In this document: positions 18,540-27,527 of the stretch, piece after piece
How positions within the stretch are numbered: the stretch's first letter is position 1
How the letters are laid out: each line of letters begins with the position of its first letter
NCBI GenBank assembly: GCA_910579745.1
Contig: CAJTVH010000011.1
Coordinates: 6,666 to 70,665, forward strand
Direction of reading: 5' to 3'
Origin: an uncultured Clostridia bacterium
GTDB taxonomy: Bacteria; Bacillota; Clostridia; Lachnospirales; CAG-274
DNA length: 64,000 bases
The notes under the pieces: generated by a model
What the model was told of the DNA's origin: nothing
Seen by the model: only the letters and a program-made list of their open reading frames with translations
Database searches by the model: none
Program-made: the position numbers and the translations under genes

Positions 18540-18698
18540 GAGAGTATCTGAAAACTAAAATTCGCGAAAAATTATAAAAAATAAAACGAAACAAAAAGGC
18601 TTTTCTGTTTAATTGAACCGTTTTCGTTTATTTTTTAATAATTTTTTGGATATTTCTCGTATATAACTGATAGCTTATGATAGTTTTAAGATACGCCC
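18540..18698 (-). repeat. Family-1 MITE-like palindrome, copy 2 (reverse)
   Basis: Begins GAGAGTATCTGAAAACTA and ends TAGTTTTAAGATACGCCC, in inverted orientation to copy 1. CTA occurs on both flanks, fitting a TA target. The centre contains ACAAAAAGGCTTTTCTGT, pairing as in the other copies. It lies between cdd and the uracil-DNA glycosylase gene. Confidence 0.85.
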
Positions 18699-18785
18699 CT
18701 AATATATTAAAGACTTCTTTCTCTGGTTTGCGTTAAAAACTTTACAAACTGCTATAGTATCAGTAAAAACGGTGGTGAAAAATTC

Positions 18786-19340
18786 ATGTACACATGGGAA
18801 GAACTTGAGGAAAAATGTTTAAATTGTCATAAATGCCGTCTTTGTGAAACAAGAAATAACGTTGTAATCGGAGTCGGAAACAAAAACAGCGATATATTAT
18901 TCATAGGAGAGGGACCAGGTGAGCAAGAGGATTTGAAAGGAGAACCTTTTGTCGGTCCCGCAGGAAAACTTCTTGACAAAATGCTCGGCGCTATAGAATT
19001 AGACCGTTCAAAAATTTATATAGCTAATATAGTCAAATGCCGTCCGCCCTATAACAGAGATCCCGCGAAAGATGAGCAAGCCGCTTGTATAAATTTTTTA
19101 AGACACCAATTTTTATTAATACGTCCTAAAATAATAGTTTGTTTGGGCCGTATAGCGGCTCAGGCTATAATATCGCCTGACTTTAGAATAACAAAAAGCA
19201 GAGGAATATGGTACAACAGAAAAAATTGTGATATAATGGCTACATATCATCCGTCCGCTTTATTGCGTGACGAAAACAAAAAACGTCCGGCATGGGAAGA
19301 CTTTAAAGCGATAAGAAAAAAATACGATGAAAAACTTTAA
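18786..19340 (+). CDS. Uracil-DNA glycosylase, family 4
   Basis: A 184-residue iron-sulfur uracil-DNA glycosylase (type 4) that removes uracil from DNA. The signature is FIGEGPGEQEDLKGEPFVG (residues ~39-57). The four cluster cysteines appear as CHKCRLC near the N-terminus plus CRPP (~80) and CLG (~118), and the catalytic-site histidine block is MATYHPSALL. Length is normal. Its insertion between cdd and era is common in Clostridia. Preceded by a GGTGG-type ribosome binding site. Confidence 0.93.
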   Translation: MYTWEELEEKCLNCHKCRLCETRNNVVIGVGNKNSDILFIGEGPGEQEDLKGEPFVGPAGKLLDKMLGAIELDRSKIYIANIVKCRPPYNRDPAKDEQAACINFLRHQFLLIRPKIIVCLGRIAAQAIISPDFRITKSRGIWYNRKNCDIMATYHPSALLRDENKKRPAWEDFKAIRKKYDEKL

Positions 19341-19405
19341 AATCGCGAGCGGTAATAAAAATTTTACATAAAACTTTAAAATATCCATAAAAGTGAGGAT
19401 AACAT

Positions 19406-20323
19406 ATGAATAATAATAAAAACAAAAAATTTCGTTCAGGCTTCGTTTCTTTAATAGGACGTCCTAACGTTGGAAAATCAACTTTAATGAATTGCCTTAT
19501 AGGTGAAAAAATAGCTATAACATCAAATAAACCGCAAACCACAAGAAATAAAATCCGCTCTATATTAACAACCGATAATTTTCAGGTTATTTTTATAGAT
19601 ACGCCCGGAATTCATACTCCTAAATCCAAACTCGGCAGTTTTATGGTAAAGAGCGCAGAAACTTCATTAAATGAAATTGATATAATTCTTTATTTAATAG
19701 AACCTTTTGAAAAAATAAAAGACTCGGATTTAAAGATTATTGAAAAACTTCAAAAAGTAAAATCAAATATATTTTTAATAATAAATAAAATTGACACAGT
19801 CCCAAAAGAAGATATTTTGAAAGTAATAGATTCTTATCGCTCAAAATATAATTTTAATGAAATAATACCTATTTCCGCCATAAAAAATATAAACACGGAA
19901 GAACTTTTAAAAAATATTGAGAAATATCTTCCTGAAGGCCCCCGTTATTTTCCGAAAGATATGATAACAGACCAGCCGGAGAGACAAATTGTATCTGAAA
20001 TAATAAGGGAAAAAGCCCTTTTTCTTTTACAAGAGGAAATACCTCATGGTATAGCCGTTGAAATAACAGGAATGAAAAACCGCAAAGATAAAGAAATCGT
20101 GGATGTTGACGCCACAATTTACTGCGAGCGTGACTCCCATAAAGGTATAATAATCGGTAAACAAGGCTCTATGTTAAAACGAATCGGATCAAAAGCTCGT
20201 TATGATATAGAAAGACTTTTAGGAAGCCCCATAAATTTACAGATATGGGTAAAAGTAAAGAAAGACTGGCGGGACAGTGACTTTCTTTTAAAAAATTTTG
20301 GATACGATTTAAAAAAATTATAA
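19406..20323 (+). CDS. era: GTPase Era
   Basis: A 305-residue GTPase for 30S subunit assembly. G motifs: GRPNVGKSTLMN (G1, residues ~18), DTPG (G3), NKID (G4), SAI (G5). The C-terminal KH domain contains the GIIIGKQGSMLKRIGSKAR RNA-binding loop (~250-268). GTP binding and 16S rRNA 3'-end recognition are the known family roles, consistent with ybeY upstream. The start has a GTGAGGA ribosome binding site. Confidence 0.96.
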   Translation: MNNNKNKKFRSGFVSLIGRPNVGKSTLMNCLIGEKIAITSNKPQTTRNKIRSILTTDNFQVIFIDTPGIHTPKSKLGSFMVKSAETSLNEIDIILYLIEPFEKIKDSDLKIIEKLQKVKSNIFLIINKIDTVPKEDILKVIDSYRSKYNFNEIIPISAIKNINTEELLKNIEKYLPEGPRYFPKDMITDQPERQIVSEIIREKALFLLQEEIPHGIAVEITGMKNRKDKEIVDVDATIYCERDSHKGIIIGKQGSMLKRIGSKARYDIERLLGSPINLQIWVKVKKDWRDSDFLLKNFGYDLKKL

Positions 20324-20505
20324 TACAAATTTCTAAAAAAAAATACCTGTTTTTTAGTTTTAAAAAACAAAAAAACTCTCCCGATAAGCCATTGAACAAC
20401 AAATTGTTATTTGTCAAGTGGTTTAATTCTACATTCTTTGCCAAATTTTGAACTGTATATAAAACTTTTCAAAGGAAATTATAAATATATAAGGAAGCGA
20501 TGATT

Positions 20506-20600
20506 GCGATTATCTGAAAATTAAAATATAAACTAAAAAATTATAAAAAACAAAAAAGTTTAAAACCGTTTTATTTTTATAATTTTTAAATATTTTATTT
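20506..20600 (-). repeat. Degenerate family-1 repeat fragment, copy 7
   Basis: The left end GCGATTATCTGAAAATTAAAATA resembles the family terminus (core TATCTGAAAA). AAATTATAAAAA and TTTTTATAATTTTT form a stem. The right terminus is unrecognisable. It lies between era and yqzL. Confidence 0.45.
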
Positions 20601-20666
20601 GTTATGTCGTGGAATCTCATGTTACTAAAAATCATCGTTTTCGTAAAAATTCGGGAGGGTAACAAA

Positions 20667-20825
20667 ATGACGGATTTATTTTGGAATATATTTGAAAAAA
20701 GCGGAAACTTAGATGCGTTTATGGCATATAAAGAGTTTTCGAAAGTTAAAAGTGAAAACGACGCTACTTTGTCTGATATAAATAATAATATAAAATCAAA
20801 TGATAAAAGTATCATAATGAGGTAA
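20667..20825 (+). CDS. yqzL: YqzL-like small protein
   Basis: A 52-residue protein starting MTDLFWNIFEKSGNLDAFMAYKEF, matching the short YqzL family (tryptophan plus SGNLDAFMAYKE). It lies between era and recO, where yqzL sits in Bacillus. The ATG at 20667 is chosen because GGGAGG lies at good spacing; an in-frame ATG upstream lacks this. The C-terminal ~25 residues are longer than in Bacillus and low in complexity. Function unknown. Confidence 0.75.
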   Translation: MTDLFWNIFEKSGNLDAFMAYKEFSKVKSENDATLSDINNNIKSNDKSIIMR

Positions 20826-20828
20826 AAA

Positions 20829-21578
20829 ATGGGAAACTTATTAACTGTGAGAGGAATTGTCTTAAAGGAAACGCCTGTTGGCGAAGCGGATAAATTTATC
20901 ACAATTCTCGGAAAAAATCACGGCAAAATATCGATTTCCGTAAAAGGAGCTAAAAGAGTAAGAAACGGACTTACGGCAGGAACAGCCCTGTTTTCTTACT
21001 CTGACTTTTACATAACTGAGGTCAGGAAAAAAATGTACTTAAATCAAGCGGAACCTATAGAAACATTTTATAATTTAAGAACGGACTTATCTGCTCTCGC
21101 CTACGGCTCATACTTTCTTGAAACGGTGGATAAACTTCTTTTTGAAAATATGCCGTCAAACAACATTCTTATTCTTCTCTTAAAAACTCTGACAGCCCTT
21201 TCAAAAAATATTATTCCAAATAAGCTAATCTCATCAATATTTGAGCTTAAAATCTTAGAATTTAACGGTTATCGGCCTGAAATGGGTTATTGTATAAACT
21301 GCAAAGCCAAAGCCAAATCAAACTTTTTTATAACCTCTGAGGGAACAATATGTAAAAATTGCCTTGATAAAAACGATTTTTACATAAACTTAGATGAAAT
21401 ACTGCTTTACACAATAAATTATATTCTTTCCTCTGACATAAATAAACTGTTCACATTTAAAGTACCGTTAAAAACATTAAACACTCTGTCATATTTTTCC
21501 CGACACCTTGTAAACAGCCATTTTAATTTAAACTTAAAATCCATACGATTTATAAAGGAAATAGAGGAACTTCATTAA
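20829..21578 (+). CDS. recO: DNA repair protein RecO
   Basis: A 249-residue recombination mediator that helps load RecA on SSB-coated DNA. The N-terminal OB fold is clear (VRGIVLKETPVGEADKFITIL). A zinc-finger-like set of cysteines (CINC and CKNC, residues ~155-180) is preserved, followed by the helical C-terminus. It begins 3 bp after yqzL and ends the plus-strand cluster. The convergent HAD gene ends 67 bp downstream. Confidence 0.93.
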   Translation: MGNLLTVRGIVLKETPVGEADKFITILGKNHGKISISVKGAKRVRNGLTAGTALFSYSDFYITEVRKKMYLNQAEPIETFYNLRTDLSALAYGSYFLETVDKLLFENMPSNNILILLLKTLTALSKNIIPNKLISSIFELKILEFNGYRPEMGYCINCKAKAKSNFFITSEGTICKNCLDKNDFYINLDEILLYTINYILSSDINKLFTFKVPLKTLNTLSYFSRHLVNSHFNLNLKSIRFIKEIEELH

Positions 21579-21645
21579 AGTCTGCCTTAAAACAAAAATA
21601 TTTCCTCTTGGTTAAAAACTTATGAGGTTTTAACAATAACATCCC

Positions 21646-22275
21646 CTAAAAAAGACTTATTAGTTCTGAAAATTTAAATATTGTATAGTCCGGCTCAGAA
21701 ACCTCTCCAAAACCATAGCGAGCGAAAACAAAAGGAATCCCTGCGAATTTGGCGGACTCAAAATCTCCTCGTGTATCACCGACATAAACGGGAGATTTAA
21801 GATTGTTTCTCTTAATAATAATTTTAATATTCTCTCCTTTTGTAAGTCCTGTCCTTCCCGGATGCTCAAAATCCTTAAAATATCTTTCAAAATTATTGGC
21901 TTTCATAAAAGCTGGTATATATCCGTTCTCACAGTTGCTAACAATAAAAAGCTTATATTTTTTATAAAGCTCATTTAAAGTTTCACTTACTCCTTCATAT
22001 AACTGTCCGCCCTCTTTCTCAAGTAAAGGACATTGCCTCTCACAGCATTTTTCCATAATTTCGTCACGAACTTTTAAAGGTGTGTCAGGGAAAAAAATTT
22101 CTCCGATTTCATCTAATGCTTTCCCCATAACACCCTCAAGGTCGCTCACGGTTATTTCTTTTTTTATTTCCGGGTATTCTTTTATAACCGAATTCCATAC
22201 TTTACAAATTGAGACAGTAGCGTTCCACAAGGTTCCGTCAAGGTCAAAAATCAAACTGTCAGGCTTTTCTTCCAT
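21646..22275 (-). CDS. HAD-superfamily phosphatase (phosphoglycolate phosphatase-like)
   Basis: A 209-residue HAD hydrolase. Catalytic motif I is LIFDLDGTLWNA (residues ~8-19), motif II is IVSNCENGY, and motif III/IV is PVYVGDTRGDFESAKFAGIPFVFARYGFG (quoted as VYVGDTRGDFESAKFAG). A helical cap lies between motifs I and II. This arrangement fits Gph/PpaX-like enzymes; the substrate is not determinable. It is convergent with recO and isolated by a family-1 repeat upstream. Confidence 0.88.
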   Translation of the reverse strand: MEEKPDSLIFDLDGTLWNATVSICKVWNSVIKEYPEIKKEITVSDLEGVMGKALDEIGEIFFPDTPLKVRDEIMEKCCERQCPLLEKEGGQLYEGVSETLNELYKKYKLFIVSNCENGYIPAFMKANNFERYFKDFEHPGRTGLTKGENIKIIIKRNNLKSPVYVGDTRGDFESAKFAGIPFVFARYGFGEVSEPDYTIFKFSELISLF

Positions 22276-22337
22276 AGTAAAAATGCTCCTTTCGATTTTT
22301 TAAATTTAATTCGCTGATAATTGTCGTAAATTAATTA

Positions 22338-22489
22338 GGGCGTATCTGAAAACTATTATAAGCTATCAGTTATATACGAGAAATATCCTTAAAAAATAAA
22401 CGAAAACAGTTCAATTAAACATAAAAGCCTTTCTGTTTCGTTTTATTTTTTATAATTTTTCGTGCGTATTTTAGTTTTCAGATACGCTC
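22338..22489 (+). repeat. Family-1 MITE-like palindrome, copy 3 (forward)
   Basis: Starts GGGCGTATCTGAAAACTA, ends TAGTTTTCAGATACGCTC, and is flanked by TA on both sides (22336-22337, 22490-22491). The central hairpin is preserved around AAAAGCCTTTCTGTTT. It occupies most of the gap between the HAD gene and the nucleoside kinase gene; nothing else was recognised there. Confidence 0.9.
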
Positions 22490-22647
22490 TAGTTGAGTAT
22501 ATAATATTAACCCCGTTCAATAATGTCAAAACATAGACCAAATAAAACTTCTGTTCCCTGATGTTCACCTTCTTTAAACACCTTACTATATTTTTTAAAT
22601 TTTATATCCTATAACTAAAATACCTTGTCAATACAGACCTTATAAAC

Positions 22648-24297
22648 CTACTCAAAACAGCCTCCTCCTATAAATTCCCTTATAATAGAGTTTTGGGGAA
22701 TATACTTATCGTTAATACTAAGAAAACTATTCATAAATTTAATAAGTCTTTTTGCCTCTCTGTAAGCGAGCTGAGACTTGTCAATTTTAAACAAAAGCGG
22801 CTCAACAAAAGGTTTAAGAACGGCAAGCTCATAAACTAAAGCCGAATTAAACATAATGTCGGCTTCCTCTTGAAAAGGAAAAATATATTTTCTCTCTCCT
22901 CTTAAAACAGACGGCCACATGTCTATAGTGCTTACGGCGTCAAAACCTCTAAACTGACTGTCTCTAACCATTCTCCTTATAAGACGTGTATCGGTAGTGG
23001 TAATTCTGTTATGCGGATTAATATTAATCTGTGTTAAAGCGCTTATATAAATTTTAAATTTACATTCTTTAGGAACTTCTTTCGTAAGTTTTTCGTTAAG
23101 ACCATGAATACCCTCAATAACAAGAACATCGTCAGAGTCTAACTTTATAAAATTACCCTTGTATTCTCTGCATCCTTTAAAAAAATTATACTCTGGAATT
23201 TGAACGGTTTCCCCTTTTAGCAAAAGATTTATATCCTCGTTTATTTGCTTAACGTCTATAGATTCAAGACATTCATAATCAGGTTTTCCAAACTCGTCAA
23301 CAGGAGTACCGCCCCTATCAAAATAATAGTTATCCAAAGAAATAATATGCGGTTTAATACCGTTTACCCTCAGCTGAATACATAGCCTATTAGCAAAAGT
23401 CGTTTTACCGGAAGACGACGGGCCGGCGATAAGAATTACTCTTTTTCTTCCACCCGTAATCATATCTGAAATCTGAGCGAGCTTTTTTTCGTGAAAAGCT
23501 TCCGATAAACAAATAATATCTCTTATTTTACCGTCGCAAATCATATTATTCAAATATTTCACTGACCCAACGTTTAAAACCTTAGCCCAATTAAGACTTT
23601 CCTCAAAAATTTTCATAAGCTTCTCATAATACAGCACTTCGTTTAATTTTCCATTCTTTAAAGGAAATCTTATAACAAAGGCGTTGTCATTTTTATATAC
23701 AAGCCCAAAAGTTTTCAAAACACCTGTTGAAATCACCATATCCCCATACATATAATCATAAAAATCTTTCATTTTATGCATTGTGATATTTGTGGAATGA
23801 GTATATTTAAGCTCATCCGACATATCCGTGTCAGTACAGTTTCGATAAAGGCTGAGTCCGTCGGAAACCGTTACCGAAACTCTCTCAATAGGAATATTCT
23901 CCTTAACAAGCTCTTTCATATATTCCTCTACTTTTTTAATAGTCTCATCATCAATAAAGCCCCCGTCAACCGTACAATAATAATTCTGATTAACAGAATG
24001 TTTTATATTTACTTTAATACTGTCGCCTAAAACTTTTTTAAAGGAATAAATCATCAAATACACAATCCCTCTTTGATAAGCGTAATATCCATACGAATTG
24101 TTAATGTCAAGAAATTCTATACCGCAGTCTTTTATTATTTTACTTCTAAGCTCCATAATTTCATTATCAACAGCAGCCAAAAGAGGCTGCTCGGAAAACA
24201 TATCCTTATATTTTTCGGCAAGCTCCTCAAGAGAAGTTCCCTTTTCAATCTTAACGCTTTGATTAATATTTAAAATGTTTACATTAATAATACTCAT
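22648..24297 (-). CDS. Nucleoside kinase with TGS/ThrRS-like N-terminus
   Basis: A 549-residue two-part protein. Residues ~1-60 look like a TGS domain, and ~60-210 like the editing-type second domain of threonyl-tRNA synthetase. The C-terminal ~270 residues are a uridine-kinase-like P-loop domain: Walker A LIAGPSSSGKTTFANRLC, the substrate region ISLDNYYFDRGGTPVDEFG, and VLVIEGIHGLN. This fusion is a known clostridial and Thermotoga family annotated as nucleoside or uridine kinase. It starts 13 bp after the Nif3-like gene in the same direction, with a GGGAG ribosome binding site. Confidence 0.88.
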   Translation of the reverse strand: MSIINVNILNINQSVKIEKGTSLEELAEKYKDMFSEQPLLAAVDNEIMELRSKIIKDCGIEFLDINNSYGYYAYQRGIVYLMIYSFKKVLGDSIKVNIKHSVNQNYYCTVDGGFIDDETIKKVEEYMKELVKENIPIERVSVTVSDGLSLYRNCTDTDMSDELKYTHSTNITMHKMKDFYDYMYGDMVISTGVLKTFGLVYKNDNAFVIRFPLKNGKLNEVLYYEKLMKIFEESLNWAKVLNVGSVKYLNNMICDGKIRDIICLSEAFHEKKLAQISDMITGGRKRVILIAGPSSSGKTTFANRLCIQLRVNGIKPHIISLDNYYFDRGGTPVDEFGKPDYECLESIDVKQINEDINLLLKGETVQIPEYNFFKGCREYKGNFIKLDSDDVLVIEGIHGLNEKLTKEVPKECKFKIYISALTQININPHNRITTTDTRLIRRMVRDSQFRGFDAVSTIDMWPSVLRGERKYIFPFQEEADIMFNSALVYELAVLKPFVEPLLFKIDKSQLAYREAKRLIKFMNSFLSINDKYIPQNSIIREFIGGGCFE

Positions 24298-24310
24298 AAT
24301 AATCAGCTCC

Positions 24311-25114
24311 CTAAATAATATTTAAAGTCTGTCCGTTAACCTTTGACTCAACACATATAAAATCAAGATTGTTTTCTTTAGCCCGTTTATTGAGATAGTC
24401 ACATAAAAAAGGAATAACAAGAACTTCCCCGCCGTAATGAGTTATATCAACCGTACATAAATCAATATTATTGGCGAACTGGGCTTCATGGTATCGCAAA
24501 TCTCCCGTGATATAAGCGTCACAGCCGTTTTCCTTAGCTGAAACCATATAGTCGCTTCCTGCGGTCTGTCCCGTGCATAGCCCAATTTTCTTTATAATCT
24601 TTTCCCTGTTTCCTGTCACAATTAAATTTTTAAGACCTATTTTTTGTTTAAGCGACATAGCAAACTCAATAAAGCTCATTTCCTGTTTAAGTTCACCGGT
24701 TCTTCCAAGACCGTTCACACCGTCGCTGGATTTCATAAGAGGTTTTATGTTTTGAAGTTCTAAAATTTCGGCTAAAACACCGTTTGTTCCTCTCTCGGCA
24801 ATATCAAGATTAGTATGCGCCGAATAGACAGCTATATTGTTTTTAATAAGCTTTATAGCTCTTTTTCCAACAATATCGCTGGAATTAATGTTCTTAACGC
24901 TTCCGAAAATAAAAGGATGATGAGTAATAATCATATCAGCTTTTATATTAATAGCCTCGTCAATAACGTCATCATTAATATCAAGAGCCGTCACAGCCTT
25001 TTTTACAGGCATATCAAACTCGCCTACCATAAGACCAACATTATCCCACTCCTCCGCGAGTTCGCTCGGAGCTAATTCTTCCATAAACTCAATAATATTT
25101 TTACATTTTACCAT
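24311..25114 (-). CDS. Nif3-like dinuclear metal-centre protein (YqfO family)
   Basis: A 267-residue Nif3/NGG1p-interacting-factor family protein. Metal-binding residues are visible in DMIITHHPFIFGSVKNI (residues ~60-76), SAHTNLDIAERGTN (~98-111) and the C-terminal DITHYGGEVLVIPFL (~222-236). It corresponds to the short form lacking the middle insert of B. subtilis YqfO. These proteins have proposed GTP cyclohydrolase-like or metallochaperone roles, none settled. In Firmicutes this gene usually follows trmK directly; here a ~535-bp gap with a family-1 repeat separates them. Confidence 0.9.
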   Translation of the reverse strand: MVKCKNIIEFMEELAPSELAEEWDNVGLMVGEFDMPVKKAVTALDINDDVIDEAINIKADMIITHHPFIFGSVKNINSSDIVGKRAIKLIKNNIAVYSAHTNLDIAERGTNGVLAEILELQNIKPLMKSSDGVNGLGRTGELKQEMSFIEFAMSLKQKIGLKNLIVTGNREKIIKKIGLCTGQTAGSDYMVSAKENGCDAYITGDLRYHEAQFANNIDLCTVDITHYGGEVLVIPFLCDYLNKRAKENNLDFICVESKVNGQTLNII

Positions 25115-25388
25115 ATTATATCACCTTTATGCCAAATATTAATTTAATGAAAACGCCAATTCAACATATCCTTTATTATTCTTAACTATATTGTATTTAT
25201 TTTATTTTTATACGAATACACACCTGTTTTTACCTCAATTACATTTATTATTCCTAGCTAATTTTCTGTCACTACGTCTTTATTGTAATAAATCCCGCTT
25301 AATACACATTTCTAACCTGCTATAGCGAAACACTAAAAGAATTAATAAACAAACTTTAATAAAAACGATATATTAAGTAATTCTTTTA

Positions 25389-25549
25389 AGGCGTATCTGA
25401 AAACTATCATAAGCTATCAGTTATATACGCGAAATATCCAAAAAATTATTAAAAAATAAACAAAACAGTTCAATTAAACAGAAAAGCCTTTCTGTTTCGT
25501 TTTATTTTTTATAAATTTTCGCGCGTATTTTAGTTTTTAGATACGCTTC
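25389..25549 (+). repeat. Family-1 MITE-like palindrome, copy 4 (forward)
   Basis: Starts AGGCGTATCTGAAAACTA and ends TAGTTTTTAGATACGCTTC. The left flank retains TA and the right flank does not. The middle AAACAGAAAAGCCTTTCTG hairpin matches copies 1 and 3. It sits between trmK and the Nif3-like gene; the remaining ~370 bp of that gap shows no gene. Confidence 0.85.
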
Positions 25550-25649
25550 GGTGTTTCGCGTTAAAAATTTCTCTAATTATTATAATCCGCCTTAATTCAA
25601 TCCCAAAAATTTTTCCTTTTCCAAAAAATATATTCAAATCCGCTTTTCT

Positions 25650-26366
25650 TTATTCTTTATGTAAAACATTCCGCCCTTGAATATATAACTCCCTTTTTAA
25701 TTTAAGCTCCTCATATCTTTTTATAAAAGCCTCGTCCCGTTTTCCCTTAGAAATCTTTTCTTCCATACTTTTTAAAATATTTATTATTTTTAAAGTCTCA
25801 AAATGTATTTGACTTTTTAAAAGCTCATCCCCTCTCTCAAGGAGAATTTTTCCAAATATATAATCTTTTTCATTATACGCAAAATCTCTTCCCTTCTCAC
25901 ACACAATTACATTATAATATTTTCCCGTCTCAAAAATCATTTTCTCATCAATAATTTTTAAGTCAAGATTATGCACCGCTCTTCTTACTTTATCAATATT
26001 CCTTTGGGGCTGTAAAATTATTCTTTCCGCACGGCTGATAATTTCTTTGTCATTATTTAAAATATCAATAGTAAGCATACCGCCCATACCGGCAATAATA
26101 ATCTGGTCAGGACATTCATCTTTTTTTATTACGGAAAGTCCGTCGCCTACTCTCGTTTCAATAAAATCACTATAATGATATGAACGTATATTTTTCTCAG
26201 CTTTAAAAACAGAGCCCTCACTTATATCGCAGGCAACAGCCTTTTTGGCTATTTTATTTTTAACAAGAAAAATAGGTATATAAGCATGGTCCGTACCAAC
26301 ATCAACAAGAAATTCGCATTTTACGGCACATTCAGTAATTGTTTTAAGTCTTTGGGATATAATCAC
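25650..26366 (-). CDS. trmK: tRNA (adenine-22-N1)-methyltransferase TrmK
   Basis: A 238-residue SAM-dependent Rossmann methyltransferase forming m1A22 in tRNA. Motifs: FLVDVGTDHAYIPIFLV (SAM loop, residues ~20-36), AVACDISEGSVFKAEKNI, and QIIIAGMGGMLTIDIL with LQPQRNIDKVRRA. The start is taken as GTG at 26366 because GGAGG lies five bases upstream; a TTG twelve bases earlier overlaps that site. It follows rpoD with a terminator between. The gene order dnaG-rpoD-trmK is conserved in Firmicutes. Confidence 0.92.
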   Translation of the reverse strand: MIISQRLKTITECAVKCEFLVDVGTDHAYIPIFLVKNKIAKKAVACDISEGSVFKAEKNIRSYHYSDFIETRVGDGLSVIKKDECPDQIIIAGMGGMLTIDILNNDKEIISRAERIILQPQRNIDKVRRAVHNLDLKIIDEKMIFETGKYYNVIVCEKGRDFAYNEKDYIFGKILLERGDELLKSQIHFETLKIINILKSMEEKISKGKRDEAFIKRYEELKLKRELYIQGRNVLHKE

Positions 26367-26391
26367 GGTTTCCTCCAAAATAAATACACAA

Positions 26392-26421
26392 AAAGGCTGT
26401 GTAAAAAGACAGCCTTTTTTG
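26392..26421 (-). terminator. Terminator between rpoD and trmK
   Basis: AAAAAGGCTGT pairs with ACAGCCTTTTTT around a short loop and has T-runs on both strands. It abuts the rpoD stop codon and ends only ~26 bp before the trmK start, so trmK depends on read-through or its own promoter. Confidence 0.85.
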
Positions 26422-27498
26422 TCATTCTAAATAATCTTTAAGTTTTTTGCTTCTGCTTGGATGTCTTAATTTTCTGAGTGCTTTCGCCTCAATTTGTCTT
26501 ATCCTCTCTCTTGTAACCTGAAATTCTTTTCCAACCTCTTCAAGAGTTCTCGCTCTTCCATCGTCAAGACCAAATCTTAATCGTAAAACTTTTTCTTCTC
26601 TCTCTGTTAAAGTGTCAAGAACATTAATAAGCTGCTCTTTAAGAAGTGTATAAGCGGCGGCCTCCGCCGGAGCGGGAATATCCTCATCTGGAATAAAATC
26701 ACCCAAGTGGCTGTCCTCTTCCTCGCCTATAGGAGTTTCAAGAGAAACAGGTTCCTGAGCTATTTTTCTGATTTCCCTTACTTTATCGACAGGCATCTGC
26801 ATTTCTTTGGCAAGCTCCTCGTCAGTCGGCTCTCTTCCATATTCCTGTAAAAGCTGTCTTGAAACCCTGATAAGCTTGTTAATAGTCTCAACCATATGCA
26901 CAGGTATTCTAATAGTACGCGCCTGGTCGGCAATGGCTCTCGTAATAGCCTGCCTTATCCACCAAGTGGCGTAAGTGCTGAATTTATAGCCTTTTCTGTA
27001 ATCAAATTTCTCAACAGCCTTAATAAGACCCAAATTTCCCTCTTGAATCAGGTCGAGAAAAAGCATTCCTCTGCCAACATACCTTTTAGCGATACTTACA
27101 ACAAGACGAAGATTCGCCTCAGCGAGACGCTTTTTCGCGTACTCATCACCCTCTTCCATACGCTTGGCGAGTTCAGTTTCCTCGTCGGCGCTTAAAAGAG
27201 AAACTTTTCCTATTTCTTTTAAATACATACGTACATGGTCGTCAATATTAATACTTCCGTCATTAATAGATAAGTCTAAATCTTTGTCAGAGTCGCCCTC
27301 AAGCTCGACAACCCCCATAACGTCAATACCCTGGCTCTCAAGATACTCATAAATTTTGTCAATCTGTTCAGAATCAAGCTCAATGTCAGACAAGAAATCC
27401 ATTATTTCTTTATATTCAAGAACGCCTTTTTTCTTTTTACCAAGGGCCAAAAGCTCTTTCAAGCGGATGGCAAATACGTTTTCATCGATGGATTTCAA
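26422..27498 (-). CDS. rpoD: Primary RNA polymerase sigma factor SigA/RpoD
   Basis: A 358-residue housekeeping sigma factor. A short region 1.1 is followed by region 1.2 (DDHVRMYLKEIGKVSLLSADEE), region 2 (DLIQEGNLGLIKAVEKFDYRKG, FSTYATWWIRQAITRAI), region 3, and region 4 with TLEEVGKEFQVTRERIRQIEAKALRKLRHPSRS (quoted as EVGKEFQVTRERIRQIE). It starts with TTG behind GGGAGG and follows dnaG by 29 bp, the conserved macromolecular synthesis pair. A strong terminator lies right after the stop. Confidence 0.97.
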   Translation of the reverse strand: MKSIDENVFAIRLKELLALGKKKKGVLEYKEIMDFLSDIELDSEQIDKIYEYLESQGIDVMGVVELEGDSDKDLDLSINDGSINIDDHVRMYLKEIGKVSLLSADEETELAKRMEEGDEYAKKRLAEANLRLVVSIAKRYVGRGMLFLDLIQEGNLGLIKAVEKFDYRKGYKFSTYATWWIRQAITRAIADQARTIRIPVHMVETINKLIRVSRQLLQEYGREPTDEELAKEMQMPVDKVREIRKIAQEPVSLETPIGEEEDSHLGDFIPDEDIPAPAEAAAYTLLKEQLINVLDTLTEREEKVLRLRFGLDDGRARTLEEVGKEFQVTRERIRQIEAKALRKLRHPSRSKKLKDYLE

Positions 27499-27527
27499 AA
27501 TAATCCTCCCTTTCTTTTGTTCTTATT

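Noticed and set aside
22648..24297. Threonyl-tRNA synthetase
   Set aside because: Only the N-terminal TGS/editing-like part resembles it; the C-terminal domain is a uridine-kinase P-loop enzyme with no class II synthetase motifs.
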